A stretch of DNA of 64,000 bases from Cytobacillus sp. IB215665 (GTDB taxonomy: Bacteria > Bacillota > Bacilli > Bacillales > SM2101). Below the pieces are notes generated by a model. It had not been told where the DNA came from and made no database searches. It saw nothing but the letters and a program-made list of their open reading frames with translations. Location: positions 372,001 to 436,000 of the forward strand of contig NZ_JAXBME010000002.1 of the NCBI RefSeq assembly GCF_033963835.1, in the 5' to 3' direction. Of this stretch, positions 57,706-64,000 are shown one piece after another. How positions within the stretch are numbered: position 1 is the stretch's first letter; the number at the start of each line of letters is the position of its first letter. The translations under genes and the position numbers were made by a program.

Positions 57706-59118
57706 ATGACAAAACAGCAAATTGGTGTGATCGGCTTAGCGGTCATGGGGAAAAATTTAGCATTTAATATTGAAAGTAGAGGGTACTCTATATCTGTATA
57801 TAATCGTTCACGTGGAAAAACGGATGAAATGCTTAGTGAAGCACAAGGAAAAAATGTAAAACCTACTTATAGCATTGAAGAATTTGTGGAATCACTTGAA
57901 GTACCACGGAAAATCATGTTGATGGTTAAGGCAGGGAAACCGACGGATGCAACGATTGAACAATTACTTCCTCACTTATCAAAAGGGGATATTTTAATAG
58001 ACGGTGGAAATACTTATTTTGGCGATACACAAAGAAGAAACCAACTGTTAGCTGAGAAAGGCATTCACTTTATTGGTACAGGGGTTTCAGGTGGAGAGGA
58101 AGGTGCTTTAAAAGGCCCAGCTATTATGCCAGGTGGCCAAAAGGAAGCATACGAACTTGTACGACCAATTTTTGAAGCTATTTCCGCAAAAGTTGATGGT
58201 GAGCCTTGTTGTACATATATTGGCCCAGATGGAGCTGGACATTATGTAAAAATGGTGCATAATGGAATTGAATATGGCGATATGCAACTTATTAGTGAAG
58301 CTTATTTTCTATTGAAAAACGTCTTAGGACTCAACGCTTTAGAACTTCATGAAATATTTAAAGAGTGGAATACTGGTGAACTTGATAGTTATCTCATTGA
58401 AATCACAGCAGATATATTCAAAAAAGTTGATGAGGAAACAGGGAAACCTCTAGTTGATGTTATCTTAGATACAGCTGGTCAAAAAGGCACAGGAAAGTGG
58501 ACAAGCCAAAGTGCTCTTGACCTTGGTGTACCATTACCTATTATTACAGAATCTGTTTTTGCTCGCTTCATATCTGCTATGAAGGAAGAACGGGTTAAAG
58601 CAAGCTCCATGTTAAGTGGTCCACAATCACCTGCTTTTGACGGAGATAGACAAGAGTTTATTGAAGCCGTAAGAAAAGCATTGTATATGAGTAAAATATG
58701 TTCCTATGCTCAAGGCTGGGCTCAGTATAAAGCTGCTTCTGAAGAATATGATTGGAATCTACAATACGGAGATATTGCGATGATTTTTAGAGGCGGATGT
58801 ATTATTCGAGCAAGATTCCTACAAAAAATTAAGGATGCATATGATAGAGATGCTCATTTACCAAACCTTTTGCTTGATCCATATTTTAAAGAGATCGTTG
58901 AAAGCTATCAATCATCACTACGTGAGATTATTGCTAGTGCGGTGAAGTTAGGTATTCCTGTACCTGCATTTTCTAGTGCTCTCGCTTATTACGATAGTTA
59001 TCGTACTGAAACTTTACCTGCAAACCTACTTCAAGCACAGCGTGACTATTTTGGAGCGCATACGTATCAAAGAATTGATAAAGAAGGCATTTTCCATACA
59101 GAATGGTTAGAAAAATAA
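57706..59118 (+). CDS. gnd: 6-phosphogluconate dehydrogenase, decarboxylating
   Basis: A 470-residue enzyme that oxidises 6-phosphogluconate to ribulose-5-phosphate and CO2. It has the NADP-binding [13 protein letters not shown] (residues about 10-22), the GGNTYFGDT and [21 protein letters not shown] active-site runs and [16 protein letters not shown] 57706 behind AAAGGAAGT gives the usual length; the open frame upstream has no ribosome site. Its partners rpiA and zwf lie at the end of the window. Confidence 0.97.
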   Translation: MTKQQIGVIGLAVMGKNLAFNIESRGYSISVYNRSRGKTDEMLSEAQGKNVKPTYSIEEFVESLEVPRKIMLMVKAGKPTDATIEQLLPHLSKGDILIDGGNTYFGDTQRRNQLLAEKGIHFIGTGVSGGEEGALKGPAIMPGGQKEAYELVRPIFEAISAKVDGEPCCTYIGPDGAGHYVKMVHNGIEYGDMQLISEAYFLLKNVLGLNALELHEIFKEWNTGELDSYLIEITADIFKKVDEETGKPLVDVILDTAGQKGTGKWTSQSALDLGVPLPIITESVFARFISAMKEERVKASSMLSGPQSPAFDGDRQEFIEAVRKALYMSKICSYAQGWAQYKAASEEYDWNLQYGDIAMIFRGGCIIRARFLQKIKDAYDRDAHLPNLLLDPYFKEIVESYQSSLREIIASAVKLGIPVPAFSSALAYYDSYRTETLPANLLQAQRDYFGAHTYQRIDKEGIFHTEWLEK

Positions 59119-59128
59119 AAGTAATGAA

Positions 59129-59156
59129 GAAAGCTCCTTAAGGTGGGGCTTTCTTT
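59129..59156 (+). terminator. Rho-independent terminator after gnd
   Basis: AAGAAAGCTCC and GGGGCTTTCTT pair with a small loop, followed by TTTG. Confidence 0.8.
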
Positions 59157-59205
59157 TGTATATTTGAAGATTAAATTATTTATTAGTCAATAGGAGGGGA
59201 AAATT

Positions 59206-59991
59206 TTGCTAAAGAAGCAGTTTATTTCGGAAAATTTAACACTATCATATGAAGATGTTGGACAAGGGGAACCAATTGTCTTACTGCATGGATTTTGTGG
59301 GAGTCATGCATATTGGGAAAGGATTATGCCAGAATTAGCGAAACAATATCGAGTAATTGCTCCTGATTTACGCGGGCACGGAGGTTCAACTTATCAAACC
59401 GACGAATATACCATTGAAGATATGGCTGAAGATATTAAACTTCTGTTAGAAGCGCTGAATATTAATAAAGTTTCAATGTTTGGACATTCCCTAGGTGGGT
59501 ACATTACACTCGCTTTTGTAGAACGTTATAGTAGCATGCTAAATAGTTTTTCACTCGTTCATTCGACTGCTTTTGCTGATTCAGATGAGGCGATAGCCGG
59601 TAGGGAAGCGAATATTAAAAAAGTTGAAAAAGACGGTGTAAGGCCACTAATTAATGGTTTAGTCCCTAAGCTTTTTTCGGAAAATAACGTAATGAAAATG
59701 ATGGAAGAGGAGGCTTACATAAAGGAAATTGGGTATAAAACATCAAAAGAGGGAACTATTGGTGCGTTAAAGGCAATGAAAAACCGCCCAAATCGCAGCG
59801 ATATACTAGAGCATACTTCTTTACCTGTGTTATTAGTCGCAGGAGAACAGGATCTAATCATACCAACAGCTAAGGTGTTTTCCACTTCAAAAGATAATGT
59901 AACTCAATCTCTAATTAAACACGTTGGTCATATGAGCATGTTTGAGGATAGTGAACAGTTATTATCAGATATAAAAAGTTTTTTATCGTGA
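59206..59991 (+). CDS. Alpha/beta hydrolase (YqjL-like)
   Basis: 261 residues of the alpha/beta hydrolase fold. The oxyanion region VLLHGFCGSHAYWERI (about residues 25-40), nucleophile elbow GHSLGGY (about 95-101), acid in AGEQDLIIP and catalytic His in KHVGHMSMFED (about 240-250) complete the triad. B. subtilis has a similar gene, yqjL, near zwf and gnd. The substrate is unknown. The start is TTG behind TAGGAGGGG. Confidence 0.87.
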   Translation: MLKKQFISENLTLSYEDVGQGEPIVLLHGFCGSHAYWERIMPELAKQYRVIAPDLRGHGGSTYQTDEYTIEDMAEDIKLLLEALNINKVSMFGHSLGGYITLAFVERYSSMLNSFSLVHSTAFADSDEAIAGREANIKKVEKDGVRPLINGLVPKLFSENNVMKMMEEEAYIKEIGYKTSKEGTIGALKAMKNRPNRSDILEHTSLPVLLVAGEQDLIIPTAKVFSTSKDNVTQSLIKHVGHMSMFEDSEQLLSDIKSFLS

Positions 59992-60061
59992 GAACCGATA
60001 AAAAATAATTTCGCTGTTACTGAAAATCATTGATAAATATAAGAGCGGGGAGGATGATTTT

Positions 60062-61393
60062 TTGAATTACGTTATTATAGGCGGTGATGCAGCTGGTATG
60101 AGTGCTGCTATGCAAATTATTAGAAATGACAGCGATGCCAAGGTCACAACATTAGAAAAAGGTGGAATTTATTCTTATGGACAATGCGGTTTACCATATA
60201 CGATAAGTAGAGTAATTCCATCTACTGAGAAACTTATAGCTAGGTCTGTGGAGACTTTTCGAGACAAGTACGGAATTAATGCTCAAATATACCACGAAGT
60301 TCAAAATGTTATTCCTGAAGAAAAAGTAGTTCAAGGTATTAACAGCCATACCGGAGAAACGTTTGCTTATGAGTATGATAAATTATTAATTGCTAGCGGT
60401 GCATCACCTGTCGTTCCAAAATGGAAGGGTGTTGACCTTAAGCGTGTGTTTACACTGAAAACAATCCCAGATGCTAATAGCATACTTGAAGAACTGGATG
60501 ATAATATAAACAATGTGACTGTAATTGGTGGTGGTTACATTGGCTTAGAGATGGCAGAGAACTTCAAAATGCTTGGAAAAAATGTTCGCATGATTCAACG
60601 TGGTAGTCAATTGGGAAGCATTTTTGATGAAGATATGGCTGAACTCATTCATGAAGAAGCAATAAAGCATGGAATAGAGTTAAATACAAATGAGAATGTC
60701 CTTTCTTTGAATGGGGATAAATTTGTTGAATCAGTGCAAACTGATCGTGGTGAATATGACACAGATCTCGTTTTAATAGCTATCGGTGCAAGACCTAATA
60801 CGACATTTGTGAAAGACACGGGGCTTGCTTTTGGCGTAAAGGGTGCAATTCAAATAAATCGTTATATGCAAACAAATATAGAGGATGTGTATGCGGCAGG
60901 AGATTGTGCAGTACAATATCATATGGTAAAAGGACAAGATGACTATATTCCTCTTGGAACGACAGCAAACAAGCAGGGAAGGCTTGCTGGTTTAAATATG
61001 GTAGGAAAGTCAAGAACTTTTGCAGGAGTTACGGGGTCATCCATTATTAAATTTATGGATCTATCGTTAGGGAGAACAGGACTTTCTGAGAAAGAAGCTC
61101 ATGCTCTAAAAATTCCCTATGAAACAGTAAAAATAACTACGAAGCATATTGCAGGGTATTATCCAGGAGCTGATCCAATCCATATAAAGCTAGTTTATAG
61201 AAGTGATAACCATCTTTTACTTGGTGGACAATTGATCGGTAAAGCAGGGGTCGATAAGCGTGTGGACGTATTAGCAACAGGGCTGTATAATCGCATGTCA
61301 GTAAACGAACTAGAAGATCTTGATCTATGTTATGCTCCGCCATTTAACGGTGCGTGGGATCCGATTCAACAGGCTGCTAGAAGGGTACGGTAA
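60062..61393 (+). CDS. cdr: CoA-disulfide reductase (FAD-dependent, NAD(P)H)
   Basis: A 443-residue flavoprotein. It starts with the FAD-binding [15 protein letters not shown] and has one redox cysteine at residue 42 (SYGQCGLPY), the mark of CoA-disulfide reductases and related polysulfide reductases; the C-terminal dimer domain contains [15 protein letters not shown] and Tyr residues. It keeps CoA in the thiol form. TTG 60062 lies behind GGGAGGATGA, 70 bases after the hydrolase gene, so the two may be co-transcribed. Confidence 0.88.
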   Translation: MNYVIIGGDAAGMSAAMQIIRNDSDAKVTTLEKGGIYSYGQCGLPYTISRVIPSTEKLIARSVETFRDKYGINAQIYHEVQNVIPEEKVVQGINSHTGETFAYEYDKLLIASGASPVVPKWKGVDLKRVFTLKTIPDANSILEELDDNINNVTVIGGGYIGLEMAENFKMLGKNVRMIQRGSQLGSIFDEDMAELIHEEAIKHGIELNTNENVLSLNGDKFVESVQTDRGEYDTDLVLIAIGARPNTTFVKDTGLAFGVKGAIQINRYMQTNIEDVYAAGDCAVQYHMVKGQDDYIPLGTTANKQGRLAGLNMVGKSRTFAGVTGSSIIKFMDLSLGRTGLSEKEAHALKIPYETVKITTKHIAGYYPGADPIHIKLVYRSDNHLLLGGQLIGKAGVDKRVDVLATGLYNRMSVNELEDLDLCYAPPFNGAWDPIQQAARRVR

Positions 61394-61586
61394 ACACTAG
61401 AATCATAGTTGTAGCATTGATTGATATTTTTTGTACTGACAAATCATTATGTATATAACTCAAGTTCGAGCATCTATTTCTTCGTTAACGACTATGAAAT
61501 TGTATAAAAGTTGCTTAGCAGTTCAAATATATTAACTAAAACAACAAAGTTTCCAAAAAAACTTGATATAAAATAAGGAGGCTTAT
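61394..61586. other. Gap between cdr and rpiA
   Basis: 193 bases, A+T rich. I see no clear promoter or hairpin. Confidence 0.4.
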
Positions 61587-62258
61587 GTGGATACAAAAAG
61601 AATTGCAGGAGAAAAAGCAGTAGAATATATTACAGATGGAATGACAGTAGGACTTGGAACGGGCTCAACAGTATATTGGACAATTAAAAAGCTCGGTGAG
61701 TTAGTAAAAGCAGGGCTTTCGATAACGACTATACCTACCTCAAATCATACAGAGATATTAGCAAGAAAGTTAAATATACCATTGAGTAATTTTGATGAAA
61801 TAAAAGAACTTGATATAACAATAGATGGTGCTGATGAAATTGATGCTGAGTATAATCTTATAAAAGGTGGAGGTGGTGCATTGTTGAGAGAGAAGTTAGT
61901 TGCTCTTTCTTCAAAACAGTTAGTCATAGTTGCTGATGAAACCAAAATCGTGGAAACCTTAGGAAAGTTTCCACTACCAATTGAAGTTGTACCATTTGCT
62001 TGGCAAAGAACTGCTAAGGAAATTACTCAGCAATTGAATGTATTGCCTCAACTACGAACTGTTCAGAATGAGCCATATATTACTGACAATGGAAATTACA
62101 TACTTGATTGTAATGTAAGTGAAATTCATGCTCCAGCAGTGTTACAGCAAAGCTTGAAACAAGTTTCAGGAGTCATTGATACAGGTTTGTTTCCGAATAT
62201 GGCCAACGTAGTTATCATTGGGTCAAGTGATGGTGTGCAAGTTATTGAAAAGGTATAG
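61587..62258 (+). CDS. rpiA: Ribose-5-phosphate isomerase A
   Basis: The 223-residue enzyme interconverts ribose-5-phosphate and ribulose-5-phosphate in the pentose-phosphate pathway, here in step with gnd and zwf. Conserved stretches are GLGTGSTVYW (about residues 22-31), DGADEID (about 81-87) and KGGGGALLREK (about 93-103, with the catalytic Lys/Glu region). It starts with GTG behind AAGGAGG; an ATG at 61585 is out of frame. Confidence 0.95.
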   Translation: MDTKRIAGEKAVEYITDGMTVGLGTGSTVYWTIKKLGELVKAGLSITTIPTSNHTEILARKLNIPLSNFDEIKELDITIDGADEIDAEYNLIKGGGGALLREKLVALSSKQLVIVADETKIVETLGKFPLPIEVVPFAWQRTAKEITQQLNVLPQLRTVQNEPYITDNGNYILDCNVSEIHAPAVLQQSLKQVSGVIDTGLFPNMANVVIIGSSDGVQVIEKV

Positions 62259-62389
62259 GTTGTTTCTTTGTAGATATTTGTCTACACTAAATCGCTCGCT
62301 AAGGTTTAATACAGAAAAATGCTACAAACATTAGCGATATAAGCTTTCATCAATAACAATCGATGTGTTAACAGTTGAAATAAAAAAAT

Positions 62390-62430
62390 AAAATGTGTAC
62401 ACCTTTTTACATATGGATGTACACATTTTT
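62390..62430. terminator. Bidirectional terminator between rpiA and cyclase gene
   Basis: AAAATGTGTACA and TGTACACATTTT pair around a T-rich loop, with A and T runs on both sides. Confidence 0.87.
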
Positions 62431-62463
62431 ATATTGAAAAACTATTTATGAGAGCTCTTTATT

Positions 62464-63078
62464 TTACATACCTTCAAACAATAAAACACGCGCTGGAGCA
62501 GCATCACAGCCCTGCAGCTTTATTGGAGCAGCAACCATAAAGTATTCACCAGCAGCTACCTCTTTTAAACGAAGACCTTCGATAATAATAACATCATTCG
62601 TAAATAATGTTTTATGTGTTGGATGTCCTGGCTGGCTTCTTTCGATGCCTAATGCATCAACACCAACACCCTTTATTCCTTTTTCAGCAAGATAAGTTGC
62701 AGCTTCTTCATTTACAAAAATAAATTCAAAATTAAACTCTTCATCATACGAATTTTTCGTTTTGAATATAACAAAATCATTTTCCTGAATGTCGAATTTT
62801 TCAATGTCTTTTTTTGTAATCTGGTCTTCAACCTCTGTTAGGTCAAATACTTTACATTGGCCTACTAAGTCTTCAATTGATATCGTTTCAATCGTTTCGC
62901 CATCATTAATCATATGTAGAGGCGCATCAACATGCGTGCCACTGTGCACATCCATATCAATTCGAGATTCGGTTATATAATCATTAGTTACAGTTGTTAA
63001 ACTCGGTTGTTTTGCAGGTGTATTTTTGTACACAGGCATTCCTGTATAAACTTGTGCAGTCACATCATACATCTTCAT
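62464..63078 (-). CDS. Cyclase family protein (kynurenine-formamidase-like)
   Basis: 204 residues with the metal-binding signature HSGTHVDAPLHM (about residues 46-57) of the cyclase/KynB family. The rest of the fold, such as DALGIERSQPGHPTHKTLF near residue 145, fits an amidohydrolase-like metal hydrolase. Family members open N-formylkynurenine or form cyclic polyketides, so the substrate is uncertain. It is immediately upstream of, and convergent with, rpiA. No clear operon partner. Confidence 0.8.
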   Translation of the reverse strand: MKMYDVTAQVYTGMPVYKNTPAKQPSLTTVTNDYITESRIDMDVHSGTHVDAPLHMINDGETIETISIEDLVGQCKVFDLTEVEDQITKKDIEKFDIQENDFVIFKTKNSYDEEFNFEFIFVNEEAATYLAEKGIKGVGVDALGIERSQPGHPTHKTLFTNDVIIIEGLRLKEVAAGEYFMVAAPIKLQGCDAAPARVLLFEGM

Positions 63079-63104
63079 TATTATTATTCAATTCCTTTCA
63101 TGGG

Positions 63105-63164
63105 GTATGTCCCCCGCTAAATTAATATGTATATCTGGTGGAGGGTTAAATCCCCCACCAAGCG
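63105..63164 (-). other. Hairpin at the 3' end of zwf
   Basis: GGTGG and GGG pair with CCC and CCACC on the minus strand, overlapping the last codons and stop of zwf (63146-63148). The tract after it is not strongly T-rich, so termination is possible but weak. Confidence 0.5.
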
Positions 63165-64000
63165 AAGCCATCTTTTGCAAGGAGTTGATCTGCTAATTTT
63201 GGTCCTGTTGTGCCAGCTTCATAATTAGGAAAATCCTGTGCTTTCTCTTTTTCCCAAACAGATGATATTGTATCAACAAATTTCCAAGAAAGAGCAACTT
63301 CATCCCAATGTGTAAAGTTCGTAGCATCACCCCTCATACAATCAAAGATGAGTTTTTCATATGCTTCAGGCGTATTTATGCCGTCCACACAATTATTGCA
63401 ATAATCTAGCTGTATAGGTGTTGTTTTCATCGTCTGTCCACTTCTTTTTGCATTCAAATGCAATGTAATTCCTTCATCAGGTTGAATGTGTATGACGAGT
63501 AAGTTAGGGTGCATCGTTTCCCCTTTTTTATAATAGAGGTTCATCGGTACATCATTAAATTGAACTACAACTTTCGTTGATTTTGTAGGCATTCTTTTAC
63601 CTGTTCTTATGTAAAAAGGTACCCCTGCCCAGCGGAAATTATCGATAAGTAGTTTTCCAGCTACATACGTTTCAGTATTAGACTCTGCATCAACTAAATT
63701 TTCTTCACGGTATGCGCTCACGTTCTTATCGTTAACGATTCCTTTGCCGTATTGACCACGAACAAAATAATCATTAACTTCTTGTTCTTCTATTGGACGA
63801 AGTGCACCTAATACTTTTACTTTCTCATTTCGAATTTCTTTTGTTGCAAGCTTACTTGGTGGTTCCATTGCTAGGAGAGATACGATTTGTAGCATATGGT
63901 TTTGCAGCATATCCCGCAATGCTCCGGATTTTTCATAGTATCGTCCACGATCTTCGACACCAAGTGATTCACTAGACGTAATTTGGATATTTGATATATA
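63146..64000 (-). CDS. zwf: Glucose-6-phosphate dehydrogenase, C-terminal part (partial)
   Basis: The 3' 284 codons of zwf, running out of the window at 64000; the start is not included. The visible part begins with NIQITSSESLGVEDRGRYY and continues with the family stretches LQNHMLQIVSLLAMEPP, NFRWAGVPFYIRTGKRM and KLIFDCMRGDATNF. It oxidises glucose-6-phosphate to 6-phosphoglucono-lactone and so feeds gnd. It lies on the minus strand, after the cyclase gene, and ends FAWWGI. Confidence 0.95.
   Translation of the reverse strand, partial: YISNIQITSSESLGVEDRGRYYEKSGALRDMLQNHMLQIVSLLAMEPPSKLATKEIRNEKVKVLGALRPIEEQEVNDYFVRGQYGKGIVNDKNVSAYREENLVDAESNTETYVAGKLLIDNFRWAGVPFYIRTGKRMPTKSTKVVVQFNDVPMNLYYKKGETMHPNLLVIHIQPDEGITLHLNAKRSGQTMKTTPIQLDYCNNCVDGINTPEAYEKLIFDCMRGDATNFTHWDEVALSWKFVDTISSVWEKEKAQDFPNYEAGTTGPKLADQLLAKDGFAWWGI

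Noticed and set aside
1-64000. CRISPR arrays, tRNA or rRNA genes, prophage and intact insertion sequences
   Set aside because: No regularly spaced repeats, no tRNA/rRNA-like segments and no transposase or phage genes were seen.

Overview
This window is a low-GC Gram-positive chromosome segment from an endospore-forming member of the Bacillaceae. The evidence is the spoIIIA operon, spoIVB, spo0A and AhrC-type argR, strong GGAGG ribosome binding sites, and frequent TTG/GTG starts. Gene order follows the Bacillus subtilis spoIIIA-accBC-nusB-xseAB-ispA-dxs-yqxC-ahrC-recN-spoIVB-spo0A-bkd-yqi-yqj stretch. An OLE RNA and its partner gene oapA sit between ispA and dxs. This arrangement is known from extremophilic, often alkaliphilic or anaerobic, Firmicutes such as Bacillus halodurans, so a (halo)alkaliphilic Bacillaceae is the likely source. 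The species cannot be named from sequence alone.

Layout. 1-3.9 kb: end of the spoIIIA operon (AB tail to AH), the mother-cell part of the feeding-tube complex. 4.0-6.6 kb: accB-accC-asp23. 6.8-16.4 kb: nusB-xseA-xseB-ispA-[OLE RNA]-oapA-dxs-tlyA, then argR-recN; folD is absent from its usual place. 16.5-18.8 kb: spoIVB and spo0A, with Spo0A boxes and a sigma-H-like promoter between them. 19.3-21.5 kb: a FapA/DUF342 gene, then small yycC-like and yqzF genes on the minus strand. 21.7-32.2 kb: bkdR and the sigma-54-driven branched-chain keto-acid operon ptb-bcd-buk-lpdV-bkdAA-bkdAB-bkdB. 32.6-38.6 kb: methylmalonyl-CoA mutase mutA-mutB, its chaperone meaB, and brxB. 39-41.4 kb: arginine-type ABC transporter artPQR with candidate ARG boxes. 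41.4-51.3 kb: accessory genes (LysR regulator with amino-acid permease, hemolysin-III, DinB-like, lipoprotein, neutral ceramidase, nitroreductase, ArAE exporter, L,D-transpeptidase, Prli42 miniprotein). 51.8-53.8 kb: methylmalonyl-CoA epimerase and propionyl-CoA carboxyltransferase, flanked by repeat-rich spacers. 54.4-64 kb: M20 peptidase, CheW, DNA polymerase IV, then the pentose-phosphate genes gnd, rpiA and zwf (partial) with a hydrolase, CoA-disulfide reductase and cyclase.

How the genes work together. Valine and isoleucine breakdown through Bcd and the Bkd complex gives isobutyryl- and 2-methylbutyryl-CoA, which lead to propionyl-CoA. The window also encodes the propionyl-CoA carboxyltransferase, the epimerase, the B12-dependent mutase and MeaB, which together take propionyl-CoA to succinyl-CoA. 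In B. subtilis the methylcitrate-type mmg genes lie between spo0A and bkdR; here none are present, so this lineage appears to use the methylmalonyl route. A cre-like site lies before mutA, and a -24/-12 promoter lies before ptb.

Most unusual content: the OLE RNA with its own promoter and OapA; spoIIIAD with an apparent ATT start; a neutral ceramidase whose GDVSPN nucleophile motif reads GDVTPN; a composite 51-bp repeat with a hairpin downstream of pccB; and tandem hairpins between bcd and buk. No tRNA, rRNA, CRISPR array, IS element or prophage gene was found.
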